Positions 22,814-33,531 of a stretch of 64,000 nucleotides of DNA are shown piece after piece. The stretch comes from Morchella semilibera (Eukaryota; Ascomycota; Pezizomycetes; Pezizales; Morchellaceae). Within the stretch, counting starts at the first letter, position 1. Every line of letters starts with the position of its first letter. A program made the translations under genes and the position numbers. The stretch is taken from assembly GCA_009192285.1 (NCBI GenBank), contig CM018606.1, forward strand, positions 2,222,081 through 2,286,080. Direction: 5' to 3'. The notes beneath the pieces were generated by a model. It was not told the origin of the DNA, did not search any database, and saw only the letters and a list, made by a program, of their open reading frames with translations.

Positions 22814-25231
22814 CTATTCTTGACCACTAGCCAGCCTTGGATGATAATCAGCCCATCCCATCATACGTGGGAAGGAGACACGCTCTGCCGGACTCTGAAC
22901 AGTACAGAAACTATGGTTCCCATCAAAAAAGGCCGGGGATTGCTTATTGTAGCACCATTTCTCCCCAATAGCCCCCTGAAAATCATTCCTGGAAGGCTGG
23001 GCGTACTGAGGATAGAGATTGTGCGGAATATTCCCAAGCCCGCCGTTGAAATAGTTTTGAGTTTTGGGTGGCTGAATAGGGATACTAGTAGCGACAGAGG
23101 TTGGTCTCGCGATCGGTTTGTTATAGGGGACACTTGGGGCGACAGCAGTGTTGATTTTGATGGAATTTGGTGATGGCCTCATGATTGGTTTGTTGTACAT
23201 GTGACGCTGGGCTTCATACTGGCGCTGCTGCTCTTGGTACTGGCGCTGCTCCTCTTGGTACATGTACTGCTGCTGCTGCTGTTCCTCAAACTGACGCTGC
23301 TGCTCCTTCCGCAGAAGCTCCTGATAGAACTGCTGGAACCTCACCTGCCTCTCAAGCATCTCCCTCTCAAACTCCTGCTGCTGCTCTCTTAATTTCCTTT
23401 CAAACTCTTCCTGCTCCCGTGCTAGCTTGCGCTCATGCTCTCTCAACTGTTCAGCAATGGCCAGCCTCGTTTCATAGGCTTCCGTTTCCGCACGAAGATG
23501 CTGTGCGAACAGCCTCTTCTTCCCATCGTTAGGCCCGATTGTATCACTATCATCATCTTCAGAAGAAACAGAGCCGCCAGTAAGAGTCTGGACCTCCCAC
23601 TCCGATTCGCCAGCATTTGAGGCACCAGTGACGGTTTTCTCTTCCCAATTCTTCCCCAAAAAATTTGGAGAACCACCATTCTTAGCCCTGAATGTACGGC
23701 CAGCCCAACACCACTCGTCTGTCTGAGATTTAAGGCCTCTTTTAGCTCTCTCAGCCTCGACAAGCTTTCGGTGCCCGCCCTTCATCCCATCTCTATTGAC
23801 GACTTCAGCAATAGCCATAAGCTCCTCTCTTCTCTTGATGAGATCCTGTTTTCCTGCAATCCCGGTCCTGCTCTCCCAGAGGTCGACGTTGAAACCTTGA
23901 ACGAAGCGTTGTACTTGCCATGGAGAATCAAAGTAGCGGTCTTCTTCGTGTCCAAAGCAGCACTTTGAGCGGTAGCGGCAGGAATCACTGTTCTTTGAGG
24001 AGGGGGAGACTATTTCCGACCTGCACTGAATCATAGCGTAATAGGGACGCTCTCGAGGTGGGTACTTGTAGAGAAAACCACGATTTTGATACTTTTTAAT
24101 GCTGAAATTAACAGAGACAGGCAGCTTTTTCGATTCTTGTGGCATCTTGGTAGGGCACAAAGGGTCCATAGCGGTAACCTTTCTCGATGGAGAAGTTGGA
24201 ATTGTGGAGATTTTGGCAATGCCCTTGTTGATGATAGGTGTTTGGGGGAAGTTAATGCTCTTGGTGGGTTCCGTCTCTGGGATGATGAGATTGGAGGAAT
24301 TGGTGGCACTCTTTGGTGGAGTTAGGACACTGTTTTGTGGCTGCCCTCTTCTTCTGCTGTAGTATTCTCTAGCTGGAAGCCATTGCTTAGGTGGAGTAAC
24401 CCGAGCGTGAGTATTGAGAGGGATATTGAGCGGCTGCCACCTCTTGGTTTTCTTATTGGATGTGGCAGGTGTGAGGGGTGTGAGTGGTGTAAATGATCCA
24501 AAGGTATCGAGGGGACTGGTGGTGTCTTTGGCACTCACATCAGTAGGCAGCTGATGGTTGTTCTGTCCATCCATGTTCTTGTGTGGAGTGGGCAATTGAT
24601 CATTCTGGGAATCGTTGGAGATAACGAACGTCTGCCATTTCTGGGTTTTCTTCTGGAATGTAATGGGTGATAGAGGGGTGGGAGAGAGGAGGGGAATGGA
24701 GAGATTTTTCGTGTCTTTGGCACTATTATCAGCAGTGAGCTGAGCGGAGGTCTGTTTATCCATCCTGCTATTGGATGAAGCGGACAGCTCAGAGGAATCT
24801 TTGATGGCACCAGAACTAACAGCGGGACACTCAGATGAGCTTGCCTCGTTTATCCCATCTTTCTTGGTTGCCAATGGTGAGATGATATACTTGGACGAAA
24901 TGCGAGGATCGTCGACAATTTTGACTGAGAGCATCTTCTTATTTCTGAATTTTCCCCTCTGTTGAGGAGGATGCGTTTTAAAGCCAAAGGCATTCACGGT
25001 GGTTGCAGATGGAAGCTGCGGAAAGTCCTCCTCATCCATGGCTGCTTTGCCTAAGGCAGGAAGATTGGGCGGGGAGAGTAAAGATTTTGTATGAATGGGA
25101 CGCTGAAGAGAGTAGGGTGCGGACAAGGTATTGGACTCGAGTGTGAGAGGTTGGGGAAGAAGCCTATAGGGCGGTTGGGTAAGTTTTGTTTCAACCGGAG
25201 GTTGAAGAGTGTAGGGTGCACTCGCGTTCAT
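22814..25231 (-). CDS. CCCH-finger protein with Gln/Glu-rich coiled coil (paralogue A)
   Basis: A single-exon 805-aa protein. The start is the ATG at 25231; the frame is open five codons further, but only a TTG lies there. Residues 403-428 form a finger C-x14-C-x5-C-x3-H ending CCFGHEED, a CCCH pattern with a long first spacing. The N-terminal 400 residues are Ser/Thr/Pro-rich, with repeated blocks such as PLTPLTPATSNKKTKRWQP and related KKTQKWQTF. Residues about 575-680 form a long coiled coil rich in E, Q and R that becomes a polyglutamine/tyrosine tract (QQRQYQEQQRQYEAQR). The shape suggests an RNA-binding post-transcriptional regulator, but this is inference. The neighbour at 26692-28629 carries the same finger type, so the two are probably old tandem paralogues. 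Confidence 0.8.
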   Translation of the reverse strand: MNASAPYTLQPPVETKLTQPPYRLLPQPLTLESNTLSAPYSLQRPIHTKSLLSPPNLPALGKAAMDEEDFPQLPSATTVNAFGFKTHPPQQRGKFRNKKMLSVKIVDDPRISSKYIISPLATKKDGINEASSSECPAVSSGAIKDSSELSASSNSRMDKQTSAQLTADNSAKDTKNLSIPLLSPTPLSPITFQKKTQKWQTFVISNDSQNDQLPTPHKNMDGQNNHQLPTDVSAKDTTSPLDTFGSFTPLTPLTPATSNKKTKRWQPLNIPLNTHARVTPPKQWLPAREYYSRRRGQPQNSVLTPPKSATNSSNLIIPETEPTKSINFPQTPIINKGIAKISTIPTSPSRKVTAMDPLCPTKMPQESKKLPVSVNFSIKKYQNRGFLYKYPPRERPYYAMIQCRSEIVSPSSKNSDSCRYRSKCCFGHEEDRYFDSPWQVQRFVQGFNVDLWESRTGIAGKQDLIKRREELMAIAEVVNRDGMKGGHRKLVEAERAKRGLKSQTDEWCWAGRTFRAKNGGSPNFLGKNWEEKTVTGASNAGESEWEVQTLTGGSVSSEDDDSDTIGPNDGKKRLFAQHLRAETEAYETRLAIAEQLREHERKLAREQEEFERKLREQQQEFEREMLERQVRFQQFYQELLRKEQQRQFEEQQQQQYMYQEEQRQYQEQQRQYEAQRHMYNKPIMRPSPNSIKINTAVAPSVPYNKPIARPTSVATSIPIQPPKTQNYFNGGLGNIPHNLYPQYAQPSRNDFQGAIGEKWCYNKQSPAFFDGNHSFCTVQSPAERVSFPRMMGWADYHPRLASGQE

Positions 25232-26691
25232 CTTGTGGTTGAGCAAGAGTGTTGGTTAGAAGAGTTGGTTGAGATGTGTAAAGTTTGGAAGGTAAAGTTG
25301 GGGAAGGTTTACTTTGGCGGCTAGGTTCGCGGGGTGAGTGACTTACTATGACTTTGAGCACCCTCTGTCTGAACGATTGATTCATCCGGCATGGGCCCCC
25401 TTTGGTAGCAGTAATTGAAACGTCCGTTACAATTTGTTTGATGCTCACAATATTAAACTTATAAAGCTCACCCAAGTGAAAACACATTATATATTATTAT
25501 TATTACAAACAGGGACGCAGCAAGAGTCGAGCTTTTTGATTTTTTCTCCTCCTAAATGTGTTGCCTAGGTTATTACTATGTCATTTAGAATAGGCGGCCT
25601 GAATACCAAGATTCAGGCCGCAGACAGTCTACATAGTATTGATTTCTTCCCTGCGTTGATAAAACAAATATAAAAATCATTGACATTTGTGGTTACTTGG
25701 AAAGGGTTTATAATTGACTCTGTAAATGCAGCAAGTTCCAAGGGGCTTTATGTATTTTGGCACATAGTTCTAGGGTACAGGACGCTGGGGGACTTGGTAT
25801 TTTTTTTCGGGCAACCAGAGATTTTCCGTTGTAAATAAATGTGTGTATGTAGGTTATATTCGAGGCATGAAGTTGAAGGGCTTAAGGTTTAGTAAGCAGA
25901 GGTAATGATTGCTATTACAAGTGCTTGTTGACCTTTGTCAGCTTGGTTTCTTTTATATAGCATGCAGATCGGTTCCCGAAAGGTCAAGCCATTTCCGTTT
26001 TAGGAAACACCAACTACGGTAACCCGGAATTCTAGCATAGCTTTAGTTCACGGTCTATATGTGGGTAAGTTAGATATTACAAAGTAGCCTGTATTTGAGG
26101 CATTGAGTTTTCAAAGATGCGGACTAATCGATTACCGCCCATATATGTACATGTAGTTTCGGCAGCCTAATTTTGGGTCTTTAAACCATAATGAAGGCGA
26201 GTACGTAATATTATGTCACATGGAGAGAGGTTAAGAAATGCTTCCCAAGCTTTTATATTACAAGCCTTACTCGCATTTTCAAAAAGGATGCCCAAAATTA
26301 AGGATACCTACTACACATAGCGTAAGGCCAAAACCAACCAAAAGTGATGTACAATCATCCCAAGTAGTGGATAGTGCAGTGGACATACAAAATTTGTGAC
26401 ACATACAAAAAGAAAGCGATTTACAGGACTTTAAGCTGGGGAGAAGCATCCCCAAAAAAGGAAAGGAAATGATAGTACAGAGATTCAGCCATGTTTTTTT
26501 TTTCTTCTCAAAAAGGGGATTGTGGTCAGAAAAACCAAACCAAGAATCGGTGTAGAGCCCCATAACCTCCTCCAACATACGGGTTGAATCATCTACCACA
26601 CGAGACCTAATTTACGCCTATAAAACACCCGACGGACTTCGAACCTGGCCATAGTTTTCATAAACTAGACCACCCAAGTTGACCAGCCGGC
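25232..26691. other. Intergenic between the two CCCH genes
   Basis: AT-rich spacer of 1.46 kb holding the promoter of paralogue A and the 3' end of paralogue B. No gene seen. A short inverted repeat (GGCGGCCTGAAT / ATTCAGGCCGC) lies near 25592-25621. Confidence 0.5.
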
Positions 26692-28629
26692 CTATTTCGA
26701 GCTGTTCTTGCTGTTGCCGGAATCTTCCTCGGCGCCATTACCATCATCGGTAGGTTCGCGATAGGGGTACCAGCTTCCATCGTGGCCGTAGTATCCGTAT
26801 CCAGCAGCGGTCCAGATTAAGAACCCCGGATTGGCGACACTAGGAATGAAGATACCTTTTGTATCAAATGGATAACTCGGGCAATGTCCTTTCTTGAGTC
26901 CTGGCCAATTCTTCGCTGCCTCCGGGACAAATTCAGGAGCCTCTGGTCGGAACTTGAAAGGTTCGGGTCTCACATCATTAGTGGGGGGTACCGGCCCGCC
27001 CTCACGCTCAATTTCCCGGTGCCAGTTATACAAGAAATCCTCTGGGCTGATCCGAGGGACTTGCTTCATATTCCTGGTATTCATACCCGCGTGCCCAATA
27101 TACTCCCGAAACAGTTGTATACCGTGTGGAGCCGTACCGAAAGCTCCCTGACCGGGTCCATAGTATCCGTAGCTACCAGAAAATTGAGCCATGGAGTATT
27201 GTTGGGTGGGTTGGGGCTGCGCCTGATAGCTGTTGTAGCTATTATAGCTGGCGTAAGAATGTCCCGAGTTTCTACGGTATCGTTCCTGCTGGTACATCGG
27301 CTGACCTTGAACGTTGTTTTGGAGATACTGGGTTGGGAACGTGGGGAAGCTGTATATCTGTGGAATCATTTGCGGTCTAGCTGACTGGAAAGGAAAGACA
27401 TGAGGATAAAAAGATCCTTGGGAGTTAAGTTCCGGAAAACAAAGAGGCCCGGTAGGCGGGCGATCAAAATACTCACGAGGGCTAATCGGCCCAGTATTCT
27501 GGAAAGAGAAGTCCCGTTGCTGCTGAGGATAACCACAAGGCGAGAAAGCAAACGGCTGGTGGCGGTGAGGGGACTGTCCACTAGAATTATGAGAATTTTG
27601 GCGGTGAGGGGACTGCCTGTCAGGGCGGAGAGAGCTCTGGCGGTGAGGCGACTGTCCATTTGACTGGAGAGAATCCTGCCGCTGATGGTACCTCTGCCCT
27701 TGAGTCTTAACTGAAGACCCCAGTTGTAGCTGGCTCTGAGGCGGGTGGGCCGGGATTTCTATTGCACGCCGACGAGGCTCAACCTTGAAGATATGTGGCT
27801 CGTTTGTGAGAGTATGACGTCTTCTCCATCTATTCGGCCTGGTTGTCCATGCCATCAAATTCTTCAGGGAAAATCTTTCGGCCGCGGTTAGTTCACTATG
27901 CCAACGGCCGACATAATGACTGGCCTTGTGGGCGGATTCGGGATAAACGTCCCCCTCGTGGCCATAGTAGCAATTGGTTCCATGTCTGCAGCCAGACGTC
28001 CCCTGAGGGCCCAGAGTACGAGGACATTGAATACCATAGTGCTTTGGCCTTGGCCTCATAAAAGCTCCGGGCTGAACCTTCGCTGTGTTCTGAACTTGTT
28101 CTAGAAGGAGAAGCATCCGCCGTTGACGCTTAGTAGTTTTGTCCGAAGAAGCGCCACTCTCGATTGTGCCTTAATTGGATCTCAAATTAGCCTGGGTTGC
28201 AATTTTATGAACCACTCTCTCTCTGGACCAGTTCGTACCTCCTTGCCCGGTAGTAGCACCAGTTTTTTCCCCCCCGGAAATGTCGACCTGAGTGTTCACA
28301 GCAGAATTCGTGCCGCCAATGTTCTTTTCCTTTTCATTTTTATTTATTTTTTTCTTGTTTCTATTTTTCCTATTCTTCTTTGCTCCTGAAGATAGGACAG
28401 CGGACTGAGCAGCGCCACTAGCAACAGCGTTGAAATCAATTGTCTGAAGTAGCTGAAGCTCTTGAATAGCGGCACGCGCGATAGAGGGTGTTTTGCCGGT
28501 ATACAAATCAGCAGGAGGAGCAATGGGCGCTTTTCCCACCTCCGTCAACCGTAAGATGTTGCACTCGGTTTTAGGGGTGAGCTTAGACGTAGGGGTCTCG
28601 GTGGTCTTGTTCTCGGTGACGGCGGGCAT
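26692..28629 (-). CDS. CCCH-finger protein with SPHR repeats and Tyr/Gln-rich C-terminus (paralogue B)
   Basis: Two exons (28629-28239 and 28169-26692) give 622 aa. The 69-nt intron (28238-28170) has a GTACGA donor, a GGCTAATTT branch point and a TAAG acceptor. It contains the only in-frame stop (TAA, 28173-28171). Residues 179-201 form C-x11-C-x5-C-x3-H (CRHGTNCYYGHEGD), matching the finger of the neighbour at 22814-25231. A lysine/asparagine-rich basic stretch (about 83-100) may be a nuclear signal. After the finger come three 13-residue repeats centred on QSPHR, then a Pro/Tyr/Gln-rich region (NSYNSYQAQPQPTQQYS). The C-terminus has aromatic motifs (YGYYGHDGSWYPYREP). It is probably an RNA-associated protein, by analogy only. 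Confidence 0.82.
27561..27660 (-). repeat. 39-bp coding minisatellite, about three copies
   Basis: The block GGCGGTGAGGGGACTG recurs at 39-bp spacing at 27561, 27600 and 27639 within paralogue B. It encodes three 13-aa units each containing SPHR. The third unit has one base change. Confidence 0.85.
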
Positions 28630-30342
28630 GTTCTCACCAAGAGGAGACAGATGGGATGACCTTGGTGGTTATTAGCACAACGGCGTGAAAACTCAAATAA
28701 GAGTCAGAGTGAAATAGGTGAGTTTTTTTTTTTTTTTTTTTTTTTTTCATTCATTCATTCGTTCTTTTTTTTTTCTTCGTTGACTTACATTATGCTGAAA
28801 TAATTCCGTGACAGAAGATTCTTGAGAAATTTCAGAAGGATGAAGATCTGTCCGGTGTTTGGTTAGTAAGGCTTCGATCTCGTCAGCAGTAAGAAGCAGT
28901 AACTCACATTCTCAAAAGGTAGCCTAGACTCATAAGTTGCAATGAAGTGAGCAGGAAAGAAGTCAACTGTGAGCAGCAACAGACAGATATCAGTATGAGC
29001 TCCTTTGCAACGAACATGTGGAGGAAAGGCTCACTCTGGTTTGTAACTCCTGACAGCGGTGCAAAAGAGGCCTAGAGAGAGTAGGTGTACAGAACAAATA
29101 TCTGAGGAAGGAAAAAAAGTTAGCAAATGCACGTAATATGGCTAGGAAAGCAGTAGGAAGTGGGGGAGATCTAGAGCTCACCTGGGAATATGTTAAAGCA
29201 ACGCAGCTAGTCAGGCAGATTGGGGGTCAGAAGGAATTGGAACTACAAGAACTAGAAAGCTCTGGGCAGGTGTTGAACGGCGAGGTGGAAAGAGGGGAGT
29301 GGGGATGGGGGGTAATTATAGTCTTGAGGGAGGCGATGGATTTATTTTTGATTGTGGAGGGGGGGGGGAGGCTCCGAACTTCGGTTGACTGGACAGGCCG
29401 AAACACGGGACAGAGGCTCTGAAGTGCTCCAAATCAAGCGCGGTACAAAGCCTTACAAACAATCGCGCTTTATTCTATCTAGGAAACAGCTAGTCCCAAC
29501 GGAACTTTGCGGGTGATGAGAGCATTTTTATCTGGAAGGTCCTTTCTACAAAGTTCATCACACCAGATCTCCGACATCTTCGCTGACCTTTTACTCTCGG
29601 ATTTTCTCCTGCACCGATCGTCACTCGCCTTACTAGCTCCCTTAGTCCTGAAAGCAAAAAAAGGAATGGGGAACATTCTTACGCTAGTTTCTCGATCAAG
29701 AGCCCGCGGCACTAGACAGCGTTAGTAGGTTGTCTCAGAAAATGGATATATGATACTTATGACATACATACATCCCCAACGCCTCGGAGCCTAGCTTCCA
29801 AAGCTCTCTCCTAGCCCCAATACCAGGCTACTGGAATATTGTGCTGCGGCAACTAGGCTCATGCATTGTTAACACACAAACTAAAAAATTCGATCCCTCA
29901 GTTCCTTGCGGTCGATCACGGCCATAGGAGTCCCTAAAGGGATTGTGTTTCCCTGTAGGTATTTCGACCCCACCCCCACCGCAAAATGAGTGGTTGTACG
30001 CAATAGGTTTCTGGCCGATACCATTGTTGCTGACCATAAACCAAAAATTGGCTATAAAGTATGTATGTGTTCAAGGGAAATCAGGCAAAGCTCCAACTAA
30101 AACCGTTACGAATCACAACATTATTATGTATTAATAAATTTTGCTAACTATAAATATAGCTACATATATCTATACAAAGGCCTATACCGTTAAACTCTTT
30201 CATAGCGCTGGACGGAGTGAAAGCAAATCGATTTACCTCTAAACTATCCCTCAACCCCATCGCGGATGTTTTTGGGCTCATACAAGCACCTCCTAGCCCC
30301 TCTCCAAACCAACTCTAGCACTTTCCGTCCAGGCAACAACGT
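28630..30342. other. Intergenic, probable long 5' leader of paralogue B plus spacer
   Basis: No supported gene in 1.7 kb. It contains a T run of about 27 nt (28720-28747) followed by CATT repeats, and G-rich runs near 29360. Short open frames on both strands lack family features. Confidence 0.5.
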
Positions 30343-30924
30343 CTAGACTCCGTTAACACTCCGCCGCCCCCCACGATAGCACCCCGTAAAGGGGCAAAAA
30401 CTCACCGGAAAAACAACGACTAGTCCCTCCTCCCCCTCCACCACAACCGCCAGGTAAAACCTCACTTCGAACCCTCTAAACCCCTCACAGATCCACAAAT
30501 CGCCCACCCTCTCAGTCGGGATGAACCGGCACCTCGTCCTCCACCCCGTCTTCGTCGTTATCTGAACCCCAAGGTCGCGGATCACCACCAGCGACTCCTC
30601 TGTGTACCCACCTGTGAACAGTAATATGTACAGCAGCACCACCGACGCTGGCAGCAGGTGACGCCATTGCAGCGCCGTGGAGAGCCGCGAGAAGGCTGCG
30701 AGGGTTGGGTGAAAAAGCGGTTGGATGCTGTTTGGGTACGGCGGCGGCTGAAGCTTCGTAAAAAGGAGAAGAAGAGTCGCAAGCGTGAGGAGGAGACGAA
30801 GGAGTGTGGTGAGGTGCGTTAGGAGCGTGTGCGGGAGCGTCGGGGGAGGCGCGTTTGTCAGGGTGAACTCGACAGTAGTCGGGGAGGGAGTGCGGATGCG
30901 CAGCTTGGGCGGTTTAGTGAACAT
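30343..30924 (-). CDS. gpi15: GPI-GlcNAc transferase subunit H (PIG-H/GPI15)
   Basis: Intronless 193-aa ER membrane-associated protein. PIG-H/GPI15 belongs to the complex that transfers N-acetylglucosamine to phosphatidylinositol, the first step of GPI-anchor synthesis, on the cytosolic face of the ER. Two hydrophobic segments (about 39-57 and 88-104) precede the PIG-H domain: EESLVVIRDLGVQ (109-121), then CRFIPTERVGDLWICEGF and VRFYLAVVVEGEEGLVVVFP, finishing with a YRGGRR motif. This order and the length (around 200 aa) are typical of the family. The gene is GC-rich, C-rich in its first half and G-rich in its second on the coding strand. SEC59 lies 2.6 kb away, divergently oriented. Confidence 0.9.
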   Translation of the reverse strand: MFTKPPKLRIRTPSPTTVEFTLTNAPPPTLPHTLLTHLTTLLRLLLTLATLLLLFTKLQPPPYPNSIQPLFHPTLAAFSRLSTALQWRHLLPASVVLLYILLFTGGYTEESLVVIRDLGVQITTKTGWRTRCRFIPTERVGDLWICEGFRGFEVRFYLAVVVEGEEGLVVVFPVSFCPFTGCYRGGRRSVNGV

Positions 30925-33531
30925 ACTGGTTAGTTTGTCAAAAGTGAACTTGGTATGGTGGTTATGTGCATGGTGAGCTTGGAGTTTCGGTGGCCTGGTG
31001 GTATCGACAGGACACTTTCGCGACAGTTGTGGGTTTGACGTCGAGGTTACTGGATGCGGTATCGCGTCGGGAACACCCGAGCGTTGCTAATGGGATGGGT
31101 GCATTCTTGGCAGATGACTATTAAATAAGCCTGAAGGTATGTAGATACAGATTGTAGATACATGTATTTGCGTTGTGAATACTGTACAGTTACAACATCT
31201 ACACTTGCATGCTCCGCGATCCAGTGCGCCCTTGGAAAGAACGGTCTAGACTTGCATTCTAGATCTTATATTGAGCTGCAAATAATAATAAGACGAGTAC
31301 CGTTGAGTCTCGAAATAAGAGCCCAGATTTAATGTAAAAGAAAAGAGTGATAAATGGTGGCAAGATGGTCTCCAAGAAGTAGGTGCAACAACCTTATTTG
31401 GATACTTGGGTATACTGTATTGCGCTCAAAGATACACGGAGGAAAACTGAACTATAGATCTTGACCACCCACTCCGACAATTGACCCACCCTCCTGCCAC
31501 TGTCGGGGTCATCAATACGGGTTTTGGGTTGCCCCAACACCACATATGTTATCAGACTGAAATCGATAGTCCGCAGCGCGAAGGTAGGAGATCAAACCCG
31601 CGGGTCAGCTTGGCCCCCCTGAGAACCTATCAAAGCTAAATGTGGTTGGGATATTAACGCTATGGCACTAGAGTGAGCCCCGTCCCACGATTTCAATACG
31701 TCTAGAGGCAACGGAGTAGATCGCGCAAGTAGGTGCGCGCGTTTCCGGACAACCTAGTTAGGCCCTAAGATGTTAGTGCCAGCCTGAAGTCGAGCAATAT
31801 CAACTCTCTTTAGGCATAGCAGGATTCGACCCTTTCTCTCAACTTTAGAGTACTGTACGTTAGAACATTGCAGCAGCTATCCAACACATTGCTTTTTTCA
31901 AGATAGATCATAGGTTCTGGGGCGTGGCTCGCTCACCAAAATTGTAGCCACACGAGCTTGACTACCATTTGCGGATCTCGATCACAGGAGTGGAAGAGGA
32001 AAACTTCAAATCTGGAAATCTGGGCTGTGGGTGGCCAAAATCAACAACACCCTTGGTCCCTACTACCGCAAGGGTTGGGCTAATGGTTTGGGAGGTTAGA
32101 AGGGTATGGTAGTTTAGTCAGCGTCTACTTGTATGGGAGCCAAACCCTAATACATGTAATTTTTGGTGGGGAAGGACAGTACAAATCCTTACGAGACAGC
32201 AAGAGATCTGAGATATTGAATTATGAGATAGCGAGGTGTGACTGCAGTTTCAAGACTCTGCTAAGATACATGTAATTAATGATGGGGGCAGCATATCGTG
32301 GGTCACGTCAACCTTTCCCGACACAAATTTAAAAGTGTAGAAGCGTAGGTACATGTAGCTATTGCGAAAAAAAATGCCAACAGCTCATGATACGTAAACT
32401 AAAAAAGATATTCTCTACGTGACCGAAACAATGATTTCTTGAACGATAGATGATTCAACTAGATTTGTGTAGCCACATGTACATGTATGTAGTAGTTACC
32501 GAAGCTTAATGACCATCCAAAGTAAAGTACATGTACATGTATGTCATGAGTTCGGCGGCTTAATCTCAACTTCCTCGTGACAACAATTTCCAAGCCAAGC
32601 GTGCACCACATCCCACCACCCCCACCACAAGGTGATTGGACTTTTGCTAAAATTGGAATGTCTGCATAATGTTGCGCATCCAGCGAGAAGCCTGGCCCAC
32701 CAAGACAGTGGGCTACCAATCAATACCACGTCTTGGGCATATATGCAGGTTGTTGAGGGTGCCGACTTACGCGGCGAAGGTCGACATCCCATCGATCCCA
32801 TTCCTCGATGTTCACAGGACGAAAGCGATAGTGGGAGCCTTTTGCAGAAAGCAGAAGGAAAAAGCCTCCTCCTCCGAAAATACGTAAATGAGGAGGAGGA
32901 GAGAAAAAGAAAAGAACGGAAAAGGAATGGCATGTATGTACTTTACATAGGTATCTCAAACACATAAACGTGCACAACAGCAGCACACGCAATTTCTATA
33001 TATGATGCAGCTACTTCCTCTACATACCAACCTGCCCGTACATACTCTACAGGGGCTGTGAAATTATCTTTCTTTGTATATGAGCTACATACAGCATCAG
33101 TCAATCAATGTCATCCATGAGAAGTGTTTAATATATTTAATATTTACCAGCCAAGGCAAAGAAACATGGTTAATTAACTTACATACGTACGACACGACGA
33201 AACAACAACAAGCAAAAGCAACAAGGTTTCTCTCTTCTCTTCTCTCTCTTCGCTTTCTCTAATTAGCCTCATGAGAAAAGGAAAAAACGCCTGTGATCTG
33301 CCCACTTCTTCTCCCTACCCTTAACTACATATTTCTGAAAGAAAGAAGATAAACAAAAAAAGATAGTTCTTTTAATTCCAGTCACTACACGGTTCCAATA
33401 TGCCGAAGCTCTCGAATACCTAAAAAAAAAAAAAAACCACAAATATTCGTTCGACAAAGCGTTTAAGCTACACCTACAGCATACCACACCCCCCTTTAAC
33501 TGTGCCCCCCCAAACCTACCTCAACTCCATC
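30925..33531. other. Intergenic, GPI15 / SEC59
   Basis: A 2.6-kb divergent spacer with no convincing gene. It carries several ACATGTACATGTATGT motifs (32470-32545) and a CT-rich leader (33200-33260 and 33480-33530) before the SEC59 start. Confidence 0.5.

Noticed and set aside
25232-25246. Upstream TTG as start of CCCH paralogue A
   Set aside because: TTG starts are rare in fungal nuclear genes; an ATG lies five codons downstream.
28171-28173. Apparent premature stop splitting paralogue B into two genes or a pseudogene
   Set aside because: The stop lies inside a canonical 69-nt intron with good donor, branch point and acceptor, and splicing restores one frame.
31539-31640. Possible tRNA-like segment near GATCAAACCCGCGGGTCAG
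   Set aside because: No complete cloverleaf with matching acceptor stem or T-arm could be drawn.
32544-32967. Overlapping open frames on both strands between GPI15 and SEC59
   Set aside because: Low-complexity sequence with no family match and no splice-consistent extension.
33502-33531. Start of SEC59 ten codons further upstream
   Set aside because: The extension begins with GTG inside a CT-rich leader; the first ATG is at 33532.
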